Of a stretch of 64,000 nt of DNA, positions 42,668 to 51,577 are shown piece after piece; positions within the stretch are counted from its first letter, which is position 1; each line of letters begins with the position of its first letter. The position numbers were made by a program, and so were the translations under genes. This stretch comes from Streptomyces tubercidicus (GTDB lineage: Bacteria > Actinomycetota > Actinomycetes > Streptomycetales > Streptomycetaceae), in NCBI RefSeq assembly GCF_027497495.1, contig NZ_CP114205.1, positions 8,184,001 to 8,248,000 on the forward strand, given 5' to 3'. The notes beneath the pieces were generated by a model. It had not been told where the DNA came from, did not search any database, and saw only the letters and a program-made list of their open reading frames with translations.

Positions 42668-43759
42668 TTACAGGTCGAGTTCGGCGACGATGGCACCGTG
42701 GTCGGAAGCCTGGTCGCCGGGCCCGGTCACGGTGTCGAACGGGGTGCCGAACTCGAAGATCCCACGCCGTTCCACCTCAACCGTGTCCACCTTGGCGAAC
42801 AGCTGCGGCGAGAACATCAGGTAGTCGATCTTGTCGCTGGCGTTCGTGCACTTCCCGTGAGTGCCGGGCGGCCCCTCGTAACTGTCGTGCGTCATCGCAT
42901 CCTTGAGGCTGGTGGCCTCAAGGAACGCGAGCGGCGGGCTGCCCGGGGTGTCGTTGAGGTCCCCGGCGACTACGACATGGGCCGAGCGCTTGAGCGCGGC
43001 CCGGTAGAGCTGGGCGACGCGCTCACCCTGGAGCTTGCGCTTGTCGGCACCTCCGCCGCCGAGCTTGCTCTTGAAGTGGTTCCCGAGGAGCCAGAGCGGT
43101 TCGCCATCGATATCGATCTCGAATTCCGGGCAGTCCCGGCTGAAGATGTCCCGGGAATCCTTCTTGTCGAAGATGTGCGAGCGTATGGAGGTGATCGGGT
43201 GCCGGCTGAAGATCCCCACGTCGATACCGCGAATGTCGTTGCCGTCGATCAGCATGTTGAACGGATACGGCTCCACGTCGAACTGGCCCGTCAGCACCTG
43301 TTTGTTGAAGCGGTGCAGGGTGAGCCGGTCCTCGACTTCGACGGTCAGCAGTATGTCGGCATTCACCTCGGCGATCACCCTGGCGGTGTTCTTGACGGCG
43401 TCCCAGCTGAGGTCGGCCTTGACGAGTTCGACCCAGCCGACCCACGAGGACCGTCCCGTGACCTCGGCCCTGACCTCGATGTTCCTGCCCTCGCCCTTGA
43501 GCAGCCGGGCCTGTCCGCGCGGCTCGTTCACCAGGATCGTCTGGGTGGAGATTTCCTGGGAGACATCGACGCTGTGCTTCTTGAGAAGCTCGATGATCTT
43601 TGTTTTGTCGTTGGCCGTATACGTGTCGTGATCGAGGATCTCGACAAGTTTCCTGAAGTCCCCGAGCACGGAGTCCCGTATAGGGTCGTTCCCGGTGCCG
43701 AAAACGGCGGGCCTCCGGAAGAGATTTTCGCAGTTGAAAGTGGCTATGCGGATAGTCAT
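42668..43759 (-). CDS. Endonuclease/exonuclease/phosphatase (EEP) family protein
   Basis: A 363-residue member of the EEP (DNase I-like) superfamily. Motifs: IRIATFNCENLF at the N terminus, ILLTVEVEDRLTLHRFN (place of the catalytic Glu), PLWLLGNHFKSKLGGG, AHVVVAGDLNDTPGS (Asp-Leu-Asn catalytic centre) and the final QASDHGAIVAEL (Ser-Asp-His). These enzymes cut phosphodiester bonds in nucleic acids or phospholipids or remove phosphates. No signal peptide or membrane span is visible, so it acts in the cytosol. ATG 43759 has GAGGAGGGG upstream. Codon use is slightly less GC-biased than the neighbours (Lys and Ile rich), which hints at transfer. Its substrate is unknown. Confidence 0.88.
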   Translation of the reverse strand: MTIRIATFNCENLFRRPAVFGTGNDPIRDSVLGDFRKLVEILDHDTYTANDKTKIIELLKKHSVDVSQEISTQTILVNEPRGQARLLKGEGRNIEVRAEVTGRSSWVGWVELVKADLSWDAVKNTARVIAEVNADILLTVEVEDRLTLHRFNKQVLTGQFDVEPYPFNMLIDGNDIRGIDVGIFSRHPITSIRSHIFDKKDSRDIFSRDCPEFEIDIDGEPLWLLGNHFKSKLGGGGADKRKLQGERVAQLYRAALKRSAHVVVAGDLNDTPGSPPLAFLEATSLKDAMTHDSYEGPPGTHGKCTNASDKIDYLMFSPQLFAKVDTVEVERRGIFEFGTPFDTVTGPGDQASDHGAIVAELDL

Positions 43760-44068
43760 CGCCCCTCCTCACTACTTCCGATTCTCCGACGGCGGGCCAT
43801 GGCTGTCGAACGGAGCAGGGGCGCTCCCGGGGGAGCAGCCCTGGGGCGTCAGCAGCGGAGCGGGCCCTCGCAACGGTATTCCGCCGACCCGGCGGGCGAT
43901 GATCACCGAAGGTGACATCCACCGATCCTTCTGACCCGGACATACGCGCGGCGGATGACGGCCGGACGCAAGGTCCCGGGGGGCGGCCCTCAGACCGCAG
44001 GCGCAGGAAAAGACGGACCGGATCCCACGCTGAGCCGCAACCACGGTGCGGGGAGCCGTCCCACCCGT
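43760..44068. other. Intergenic region between the EEP and AadA-like genes
   Basis: About 310 bases with no supported gene. A small dyad TCACC-GAA-GGTGA lies near 43903-43915. Promoter of the EEP gene is expected at the left end. Confidence 0.4.
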
Positions 44069-44857
44069 TCACTCCTGTCTGCGGCACAGACTGTTGATGC
44101 GGGCCAGCACGTCCTCGACATGCGGGCGGACCTGGGACTTCAGCTCATTGCTCCACGTCTCGTCCTGGTAATGGCACGTGAGATACAGGTTCCTCGCGTG
44201 CTCCAGGACAGAGCGATGCTGCGGGGGCAGAAGAGCGAGAGCCCAATCGGCAGCGGCATCCTTCGGTTTGAGCTCGCCGGTGGCGAGAGTGGTCCACATG
44301 CGTGCGAGGGTCAGCAGGACATTGCGGGTGTCCGCATCCAGCTCGGCCAGGAGTTCCGGGACGCCCGCGACGCTCGCCTGGACGAGGTCGGAATGCGGCA
44401 CCAGGTCGAGCACCTCGGCAGGCCGCGGGCCCGTCAGGGGACGGTCACCCGCCAGGACCATCGTGATCACCAGGGCCAGGTCCGGCATCGGACCAGGCTG
44501 CGGAACCCCGCCCGCCACGAACTCCTCACGCAGCCACTCGCCAAAGAGGAAGTCCCCCGTCGGCGGGAACCTCCAGGGCCGGACCTCGGACTGGACAGCG
44601 ACGATGAGTTCGACCGGCCGGACTCCGGAGATCAAGCCGGAGATCTGCAGGAGCCCCTCCAGCAGTGAATGCCGCTGACGGTCCCCCAGACTCCTGCGTG
44701 TCACGGCCAGGACGTCCAGATCGCTGGCCGGGGCAAGACCCCCGAGCACGGCAGACCCGTGCAGGTACATGCCGACAAGGTCGGGCCCCACCGTGTCGCA
44801 GACGAGTTCGACGGTCCGCCCAAGCTGATCCATCACGTCAGTGTCATACACGCCCAT
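44069..44857 (-). CDS. AadA-like nucleotidyltransferase (aminoglycoside adenylyltransferase family)
   Basis: A 262-residue protein with a pol-beta type nucleotidyltransferase domain: MYLHGSAVLGGLAPASDLDV (the GS-x-x-x-GGLxPxSDLD motif with the metal Asp pair) and, later, RPVELIVAVQSEVRPW (third acidic residue). The C-terminal helical domain (DUF4111-like) has DLALVITMVLAGDRPLTGPR and LLTLARMWTTLATGELKPKD. This is the layout of AadA/ANT(3'')-(9) enzymes that adenylylate streptomycin and spectinomycin. Many chromosomal homologues in actinobacteria have not been shown to give resistance, so the name is by fold only. The start is uncertain; ATG 44857 (MGVYD) is listed, while GTG 44893 or ATG 44836 are possible. 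Confidence 0.8.
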   Translation of the reverse strand: MGVYDTDVMDQLGRTVELVCDTVGPDLVGMYLHGSAVLGGLAPASDLDVLAVTRRSLGDRQRHSLLEGLLQISGLISGVRPVELIVAVQSEVRPWRFPPTGDFLFGEWLREEFVAGGVPQPGPMPDLALVITMVLAGDRPLTGPRPAEVLDLVPHSDLVQASVAGVPELLAELDADTRNVLLTLARMWTTLATGELKPKDAAADWALALLPPQHRSVLEHARNLYLTCHYQDETWSNELKSQVRPHVEDVLARINSLCRRQE

Positions 44858-45032
44858 TCGCAGCGACCACCCCAGCACCTGAGCGGGACACACCGACCCA
44901 CAGAGAGAACCCCCTTACAGACCGCACGAGCAGCCTTTGCGCGAATCCCGGCCGTGCACCGTCCCGAGGGCGGCGCGGTGCCGGAGGGGCGGCCGTCCGG
45001 CTGCCCCGACGGCCGGGCCGTGGGGGAGCATA

Positions 45033-47245
45033 GTGTCGGACAACCTGGCACGGGTGGGGGTATTGGTGCGACCGCTGGCGAAGAACGATCCACAGCAGAT
45101 CGGTCCGTTCCGGATCATCGGGCTGCTCGGTGGCGGCGGTATGGGACGGGTCTATCTCGGCCGCGCGGCGGACGGGCGGCCGGTGGCGGTGAAGACCGCG
45201 CGCTCCGAACTCGCCGACGACCGGGGCTTCCGTGCTCGCTTCGCCCGTGAGGTATCCGCGGCCCAGCAGGTGGGCGGACCGTTCGTGGCACCGGTGGTCG
45301 ATGCCGCGCCACACGACGACGTGCCCTGGATGGCGACCGCGTGTGTGCCGGGTGTCTCACTCACCGACGCCGTGCACGACTGCGGGCCGCTGCCCGAGCA
45401 CGCGGTGCGGCTGCTGACGGCCGGCCTGCTGCACGCCCTGACGGCGGTACACGCGCACGGGCTGGTGCACCGCGACCTCAAGCCGTCGAACATCCTGCTC
45501 ACCGCCGAGGGCCCGCGCGTGATCGACTTCGGCATTGCGCACTCCGCCGCGGACACTGCCCTGACGACGACCGGCACCGCCCTCGGCACCCCGGGGTTCA
45601 TGGCGCCCGAGCAACTCGTCATGACCGGCCCCAAGGTCACGGGCGCGGCGGACGTGTTCGCGCTGGGCGGTTGATCGTGTACGCGGCGACGGGTGGCGGC
45701 CCCTACGGGAACGCCGATCCGCAGGTCCTCATGTACCGCACCGTGCACGAGGAGCCGCGTCTCGACGAACTCGCGGACGTCCTGCGGGAGTTGGCGGCGG
45801 CATGCCTGGCGAAGGATCCGGAGCGGCGGCCCGCTCTGCCCGCTCTCATGGCGCGGGTGGGCGCACCGGGCCCCTACGGCGACTGGCTTCCGGAGCCCGT
45901 CGCCGTACAGCTGCGCCGTCTGTCCGCGCAGCTCAGCGACCCCAGGTCCCCGGACATGTTCGCGCCGCGGACCCCGGCCGAGGCGCCCGCCGACGTCCCC
46001 TACGACCGACTGCCGACCCGTACGACGACGGACGGCGCACCGCCCCCGCCGTCGTACGACGTGCCGCCGCCCACGGGCACCCCCACGCCTCCGCAGCCCG
46101 CCACTCCGCCCCCGGGCCAGCACGGCCCTGCCCTCGCCACTCCGTCCCCGGACGGGTATGGCCCAGCCCTTGCCACTCCGCCGCAGGACCGCCACGGCCC
46201 CGCTCCGTCACCTGGGCCGCACGCCGTCCCCCCGGCCCGGCCTCCGCTCTCCCCCGGGCAGACCGCGTCCCCTGGCCGGTCCGCGGCCCCGGGGCCGAGC
46301 CGGCGCCGTGTGCTCGCCGCGCTGTCCGTCGTCGGGGTCGGAGCCGGTGGCGGGGCACTGGCCTGGGTGCTTCAGGCGGACGGCGGGGACGGCGGCAGCA
46401 CGAGCGCCGGGGGCAAGCCCGGCGGCAGCAGGAAACCGTCCGGCGGCGCCAAGCCGGGCGGGAACCCTTCGGCCATCGGGATCCCGTCCAACCGGTTGCC
46501 GAAGGAGATACGCGACAAGGGCATCGTCACCATCGGCTCGGACATCGCCTACCCGCCCATGGAGTTCGTCAGGGACGGCAAGCCCGCCGGTCTCGACGTC
46601 GACCTCGCGAACGCTCTCGGCCGTGAGCTGGGCCTGCGCGTCAAGCTCGTGAACGCCGCCTTCGACACCCTCCTCACCGGTCTGCACGTGAACCGCTTCG
46701 ACCTGGTCATGTCGGCGATGACCGACACCAAGGACCGTCAGGAGGGGCGCACGGACGGCACGAAGACCGGCAGCGGCGTCGACCTGGTGCTCGTCGTCCG
46801 CAAGGGCAACCCGGAGGGCATCAAGGCCCCCGGAGACCTGTCCGGCAGGAAGGTCGCCGTCCAGCGCGGCACGGTCGCCCATGATCTCCTGGACCAGCTG
46901 AACCGCCAGGTCCCCGAGAAGCTGAGGATCCGGGAGTTCGACTCACCGGCGGAGGTCTACGACGATGTCGCCAAGGGCCGGTCCACGGCCTGCCTCGACG
47001 ACTTCCCGGTCGCGGCCCACACCACCGCGACCCGCGCAGGCGGCACCGCCCTCGAACTCAGCGGTGAGCAGCTAGAACCCCTTCTCTACGGTGTAGCGGT
47101 CGCCAAGACCAATACGGCCCTGCGCGACGCCGTACAGGAAGCTCTCGACCGCCTCATCAGGAACGGCGAATACGCGAAGATCCTCAAGAAGTGGCACGTC
47201 GAGGACGGCACGGTGGAGCGGGCGGTCGTCAACGAGGGCCCGTAG
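45033..47245 (+). pseudogene. Ser/Thr protein kinase with extracellular solute-binding sensor, frameshifted
   Basis: The N part (GTG 45033 to 45671) is a PknB-like kinase: FRIIGLLGGGGMGRVYLG, VAVK, VHRDLKPSNILL, VIDFGIAHS and FMAPEQL. At DVFALGG it hits a stop (45672-45674). Skipping one base continues exactly as kinase subdomain IX (LIVYAATGGGPYG, then CLAKDPERRPALPALM) to 47245. The C part adds a Pro-rich linker, one membrane span (VLAALSVVGVGAGGGALAWV) and an extracellular SBP_bac_3 amino-acid-binding domain (GIVTIGSDIAYPPMEFVRDG, FDTLLTGLHVNRFDLVMSAM). So the intact protein would be a receptor kinase sensing a small molecule. The single-base loss at about 45670 breaks it, unless it is a sequence error. 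Confidence 0.85.
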
Positions 47246-47361
47246 GACAGCCGGGCGCCGCTCGGGGGAGGGGGAGCGTGGCGGAGATGCGGCCGGTGGG
47301 GTGTGTGCAGCCGGCCCCCAACCTGGTAGCTCGTGCAGAACGGTCGACACCTACGGTGTAA

Positions 47362-47397
47362 CCGGCCTGCCCGGCCTGCCCGGCCTGCCCGGCCCGC
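47362..47397. repeat. 9-bp tandem repeat, four copies
   Basis: Unit CCGGCCTGC repeated four times; the fourth copy has one mismatch (CCGGCCCGC). It is non-coding as far as can be seen and lies in the decayed region after the kinase gene. Confidence 0.8.
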
Positions 47398-47439
47398 CCC
47401 GGACAAAGGAGACATCCCGCGCCCGACGTCGCCGTCCCC

Positions 47440-47624
47440 GCCGAGCGCCCTGCCGTTCTGCACTACACCGAGCACGGCCAGGGCAGCCCCCGCGGTTCTG
47501 GTCCACAGTGCAGGAGGGAGGGCATCACAGGAAGCCGGCTGACACAGGTGATGTCCGGGCACAATGCCCGACGGAGCAGCCGATGGCAGTCTCCCACCAC
47601 CTCCGCAGCCTGCTGAACGGATAG
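47440..47624 (+). pseudogene. Internally deleted alpha/beta-hydrolase remnant
   Basis: One frame reads AVLHYTEHGQGSP (the usual N-terminal strand of small alpha/beta hydrolases), the next frame continues AVLVHSAGGR (the HG-type oxyanion loop), and about 60 bases later another frame gives EQPMAVSHHLRSLLNG followed by a stop at 47622-47624, the usual C-terminal helix. Some 200 residues with the nucleophile Ser, Asp and His are missing. AAAGGAG at 47405 may be its old ribosome binding site. Confidence 0.45.
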
Positions 47625-47934
47625 GGAGGCGGGTCCGGGGGCCTCACGGTTGCCGGACCGGGCAGGTGACGAACGAGTGCCACTCCAACAAGGAGGCGAG
47701 GTCAGTGCTTCGCCCAACACCTCTGGTGTCGAGGCGGGTTGACGCCAGGGAGCCACTCGGTCAGCCGGCTCCCTTGCCCCCTCGTCCCAGGAGCGCGTAC
47801 GGAGGATGCGGCGGCACCGGCTCCACCGTGCCCGTAGGGCAGTAACCGGGCGGCGCGCCCTCCGCTGCCCGGCGTCGGTGGATCGACGTCCTAGGCTGCC
47901 ACCCGGCACCGGCCTCAACCCAGGAGCGCACATC

Positions 47935-48483
47935 ATGTCCGACCACGCCCCGAAGCACCCGTATCCCGACGCCTTGCGACCGGACGAAGCACCTGCGCCG
48001 CACGCACTGCTCACGCCGGTCATCGGGCTCCTGGGCACCTGGTTCGGCCGGGGCCGTGGCGGGTACCCCACGCTGGCCGAGGAGTTCGCGTACGCGCAGG
48101 AGGTCACCTTCAGCCATGACGGGCGTCCCTTCCTCCACTACGAGGCGCGCGCCTGGCTGCTCGATGCGGACGGCACCCCGCTGCGGCCGTCGGCCCGGGA
48201 GAGCGGCTGGTGGCGGCTACAGCCCGATGGACGGGTGGAGGCATTGATCACCCAGCCCACCGGCATCGCGGAGATCTCGGTCGGCCGTGCAGGCGATGGA
48301 GCGGTCGACCTCACCACCCATGAGGTGGCTCTCGCCCCCACCGCCAAGGAGGTCAACGCCACCCGTCGCCGCTACACCCTGACCGACGAGGACACGCTCA
48401 CCTTCGTCCACGATCTCGCGGCGGTCGGTCAGCCGCTGCAACACCACCTTTCGGCCCAACTGCGACGCGGGGCCGGCAGTTAG
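47935..48483 (+). CDS. Nitrobindin-like FABP family heme protein
   Basis: A 182-residue beta-barrel protein of the nitrobindin/THAP4-like family, named peroxynitrite isomerase in current annotation. The signature GLLGTWFGRGRGGYPTLAEE is the GxWxGxGxGxYP motif; HYEARAWLLDADGTPLRPS and GWWRLQPDGRVEALITQPTG follow. The C-terminal QHHLSAQLRR holds the likely proximal heme His. These proteins bind ferric heme b and detoxify peroxynitrite. The ATG 47935 gives the normal N terminus (GGAGC upstream); the frame is open to 47806. It is alone, with damaged genes on both sides. Confidence 0.85.
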   Translation: MSDHAPKHPYPDALRPDEAPAPHALLTPVIGLLGTWFGRGRGGYPTLAEEFAYAQEVTFSHDGRPFLHYEARAWLLDADGTPLRPSARESGWWRLQPDGRVEALITQPTGIAEISVGRAGDGAVDLTTHEVALAPTAKEVNATRRRYTLTDEDTLTFVHDLAAVGQPLQHHLSAQLRRGAGS

Positions 48484-49175
48484 GCGGCGCCAGGGGGCAC
48501 ATGCACCGTGAGGGCCTGCCGGTGTGGGCCTGCCGGGCCAGGTCTGTCGGTGCGGGCCTGCGGGCCTGCGGGTGTGGGTCTGCCTGCCGCGCCGACATCG
48601 GCTGCGGGACGGGAATCTTGCAGAGACCGCCGCCCCCTTCCCGTCAGCCGAGCCGCAATCCCATCCGCATCCGCATCCGCACGAGCCTTCCTGCGCGGCC
48701 GGGGGCTATGTCGCCCCGGGCCGCCGCCGTGCAAGAGGACAGCAACGTAGGCCCGGCCAGGCTCCCGACGACGGGGTTTCATCTTCCAGGGCCACGGCGG
48801 CCGTCAACGTGCGTAGTAGCCCACCGCCCTTCAGCTGCTCGGTCAGCATCGGCGGCTCCAGCCAGCCGAGTGGGGGAGAAGACGGGAACGGTCGCGAAGT
48901 ACTTGGTCTCGCCGGGCGGTGGTCGTCGTACTTACTCGGGCACGCTGCCCGAGATGGAGAATCTCGCCCGCAAGCTGCGTGGAGCCGGAGTCGATGCGGT
49001 AGCTGCCCGCCCCTGAGGGTCTGTTTTGTGACGGCGTTCAACAGGTGCCGGTGGCAAAGCTGTAGCCGGTCGGGGGGGCGGCGCAGGTCGGCCGACGCGG
49101 GCGCTGCATACTCTGTCCAGCTAGACGCGGCGGCCGACGCCCGCGTGGCCGTAGGCGCCCGGGTTGCATTTCCTG
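48484..49175. other. Non-coding or decayed stretch
   Basis: About 690 bases with no intact gene. The first 150 bases are built from short GGCCTG/GGTGTGGGTCTGCC-like imperfect repeats. A minus-strand reading near 48820-48790 (EQLKGGGLLRTLTAAVALED) and a plus-strand reading near 48960 (PEMENLARKLRGAGVDAVAA) look protein-like but are short and in conflict. No family is recognised. Confidence 0.4.
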
Positions 49176-49592
49176 TCAGTCGGCTGGGGTCGTCTCCTTT
49201 GCAATCAGGCTGGCCAGGTTATCCAGTACGCCGTCGAAGACTCCGGCGACGACGCGGCCGGGATTCCCGACGGCTGGAACTCCGCCTGCCACACGATCTC
49301 GCTCGTGGTCTCGGTCCTCGCGTGCACCCGGATCTCGGGGACAAAGCCGGTAACCGGCATCGGGCCGCAGATCACCCGGCCGGTGGAAGTACTGTCCCTC
49401 GTCGAGCAGTTGCCCGACTACCTCGCCGCCTTCCGGGAGGACCGCAATGCGCGAGCGGGCGAAGTCTTCGCGGCGGGTGTTGGTGACGGCCGGGAGCCAG
49501 GTATGCAGCGCATAGAAGTCCGAGATGAGGGACCAGGTGTGCTCCGCGTCGACCGGCTAGGTCTTACGCTTCTCTATGTTGATCGTCGTCAT
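49176..49592 (-). pseudogene. SRPBCC-family protein, broken by stop and frameshift
   Basis: Minus strand from ATG 49592 reads MTTINIEKRKT and then an in-frame TAG. Beyond it the family sequence continues: PVDAEHTWSLISDFYALHTW, LPAVTNTRREDFARSRIAVL, PEGGEVVGQLLDEGQYFHR. Then the frame is lost (a shifted frame gives EIRVHARTETTSEIVWQAEF) and the original frame resumes at VFDGVLDNLASLIAKE before a stop at 49178-49176. The typical Streptomyces SRPBCC (START-like) protein has these blocks in one frame. At least one nonsense change and two frameshifts make it non-functional. Confidence 0.65.
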
Positions 49593-49811
49593 GGAACGGC
49601 TTCTCTCCTGAGGCGACTGCTGTGGACGGCCAAGGGGCAGGAGCCGCTTGGTGCCGCTCGTATGAGGTGGTTGCCGCAGCCCGGAAGGCGTGTTCCTTTC
49701 TCAACTCTCCACCGAGGCGCTCAGCAGGGGGGAGGGCCGAGAGAGGACGGGCTGTGCGACGCCCCCAGGTAGAAGCCGGATAGCGGGCAATACGGCCCCT
49801 CCCTCCGGCAG

Positions 49812-50270
49812 GCTAGGCGGAAGAGCGGCGCCCTCGCCACGCTCGCCCTGCTCGCACATGGCACCAAACGCCACGGTCGCTACATCGTCTACAACCGCGC
49901 CATCGCCCGTGACGCCGCCACCCGCTTCCCGACCACCGTCACTTGCAAGACCGCTCGCGCCCTGGCCTTCGCCGCCATCGGCCACCGCTATGCCCGCCGC
50001 CTGAACGCACCACGTTGCCCCGCCTGGCAGACCGGACGAGACCTGGGGATTACCAAGCCTGTCCGCATCGGCGAACGCGACATCTCACCCAAAACCCTCC
50101 CCTACGCCACCCTGGCACCGTCACCCGCTTCTGCCGCTCCTACGACTCCGCCCTCACCCACCACCACGTCCCCGCCTCCGAGGACTCGAAGAACCACGGC
50201 TGCACCAACAACTCGCCTAACATCGGGGGCCTCGCTTGGGTCGAACAGCACCCTGACGGAAGCCTCCCGG
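49812..50270 (+). pseudogene. UvrD-like helicase N-terminal remnant
   Basis: The plus strand reads KSGALATLALLAHGTKRHGR (an eroded P-loop region), YIVYNRAIARDAATRFPTTV, TCKTARALAFAAIGHRYARR and DLGITKPVRIGERDIS. This is the pattern of the N-terminal ATPase domain of UvrD/Rep-type helicases (YIAFNRAIA..A..RFP..V.C.T.H.LA). After about 50110 a frame change is needed to continue as TVTRFCRSYDSALTHHHVPA. The start, the rest of the helicase motifs and the C-terminal 80 percent are missing; the lamin-tail leader begins directly after. Confidence 0.5.
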
Positions 50271-50282
50271 GTCGCTGAAGCC

Positions 50283-50533
50283 ACCGAGCTGCACCGGCGG
50301 TAGCCCCTTGGCGCGTCTGGACGGGTGTAAGGGGTGTCGTGATTGTGCTGGTGGGCGTGGGGGAGTGCGCGCCTGGTGTGGTGTGGTTGTGTAAATATCT
50401 GTGTTTTGTAACACCAAACTGGATTTTTCCTGGCAAGGCATGATGGCAGGTCACTGTGTGGGGGTCCGGTCAAACAGGCCGGACTTCCGGATTCCGGCAC
50501 CCCTTTTGTGGTGTGCCCTCTGAGGGGTGTTCT
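50283..50533 (+). promoter_or_regulatory. Conserved leader of the lamin-tail gene, copy 2
   Basis: Closely similar to 7800-8046, including GTGTTTTGTAACACCAAAC (50401-50419) and a GGTCACTGTGTGGG block. See copy 1. It shows that the duplicated unit included the upstream region as well as the gene. Confidence 0.45.
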
Positions 50534-51009
50534 GCGTCCCGTCACATCTCGCGTATCGCTGTAGCCGTCGCCGGTGCCGCAGCGCTCGCCGCCACCGTCG
50601 CGCTGCCCGCCGTTGCGGCCGGCCACGGCCACCACGCTCCGGCCCCGGACCACAGCCGCTCCGCTGTCGTCCTGGGGGCGATCCAGTACGACAGCCCCGG
50701 ACGGGATGACCTTTCCAACCGGAGCCTGAACGCGGAGTGGTCACGGTGAAGAACACCGGACGCCTCCCGGTCAGCATCAAGGGCTGGACCCTGTCCGACA
50801 AGTCGGGCCACAGCTACCGCTTCGGCAACCTTCGCCTCAACAGCCACAGCCGGATCCGTGTCCACACCGGCATCGGTCACGACAGCCGCCGCGACGCCTA
50901 CCAGGACCGCCGCGCCTACGTCTGGGACAACACCGGCGACACCGCCATCCTGCGCAACGACCACCGCCGCCTCGTCGACACCGAAAGCTGGGGTCGCCGC
51001 GGTCGCTGA
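50534..51009 (+). pseudogene. Lamin-tail domain protein copy 2, start lost and frameshifted
   Basis: Paralogue of the gene at 8047-8550. Aligned to copy 1, the GTG start has become GCG (50534-50536), though a GTG at 50456 remains in frame. The signal peptide and LGAIQYDSPGRDDLSNRSLN follow, but after LNAE one base is missing (near 50737) and the frame ends at TGA 50747-50749. The other frame continues VTVKNTGRLPVSIKGWTLSD to WGRRGR and a stop at 51007-51009. The C-terminal His-rich tail of copy 1 is absent. It is probably dead, unless the single-base loss is a sequencing error and the upstream GTG is used. Confidence 0.75.
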
Positions 51010-51055
51010 CCGGCCCTGAACCGGTCGGTGAGCTGTGCCGCTCACCGGCCACCCA

Positions 51056-51087
51056 GGTGCACCGCAGGCCCGTGCCTGCGGTGCACC
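51056..51087 (+). terminator. Strong hairpin after lamin-tail copy 2
   Basis: A 14-bp perfect stem (GGTGCACCGCAGGC / GCCTGCGGTGCACC) with a 4-base loop, 46 bases after the stop. Only GTT follows, so the T-tract is weak. It is the counterpart of 8595-8624. Confidence 0.7.
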
Positions 51088-51307
51088 GTTGCGTCCCGCT
51101 CAATGGAAGGGACTGCGCCGACGACTGGTGCTATCCCAGCTGGTACTCGACGTCGGTCTCACAGCCGCCGGTGAGCTGGCGCAGGGGGCTGCGCTCTCAG
51201 AACGGCCGACAGCCAGCGATCAATGGAGCTTGGTGCTCGAATGGTCGCAGAGACATGCACTGTGCTTCGGCCGCCGATGAGGCTGTGTAGCCTTCGGCCT
51301 GATTTCG

Positions 51308-51577
51308 TCAGGGGCGCACGCAGGTGGCTGAGTTGTCCTGGCACCAGCCGCCAGGTGGGTGGTCCATCTCGTAGAAGCCTTGCACCAGCCCGATGAGGAC
51401 GGCGATGGAAAACGCGAGGCAGGCGGCAAGTCCCACCCAGAGGGCGATCTTCTTGAGCCGGCGACGGTCGACGGGCTTGGAAGCGGTCCTCGGCGGCTTG
51501 GGCGGGGATGCCTTCGGAGCCTTCGAGGCATGAGGCTGCCCGCCGGTGTGGCGGCCGACGTAGCGGCGGGGGCTCAT
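51308..51577 (-). CDS. Small single-span membrane protein of the WXG100 operon
   Basis: An 89-residue protein with a basic, Pro/Lys-rich cytoplasmic N terminus, one membrane span (KKIALWVGLAACLAFSIAVL, about residues 42-62) and a short outer tail with two Cys (GWCQDNSATCVRP). Its ATG overlaps the stop of the upstream gene by ATGA, so it is translated with it. In WXG100/toxin operons a small membrane protein at the end can be an immunity or anchoring protein; this is inference, and the family is not recognised. Confidence 0.7.
   Translation of the reverse strand: MSPRRYVGRHTGGQPHASKAPKASPPKPPRTASKPVDRRRLKKIALWVGLAACLAFSIAVLIGLVQGFYEMDHPPGGWCQDNSATCVRP

Larger units (their letters stand above)
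47246..47934. other. Long non-coding stretch before the nitrobindin gene
   Basis: About 690 bases. It contains a 9-bp tandem repeat (47362-47397) and the hydrolase remnant at about 47440-47624, listed separately. From 47625 to 47934 no gene or motif was recognised; the nitrobindin promoter should be at the right end. Confidence 0.45.

Noticed and set aside
48501..49486. Several overlapping plus-strand frames up to 320 residues
   Set aside because: They are driven by repetitive GC-rich sequence, conflict with the SRPBCC remnant and carry no motif.
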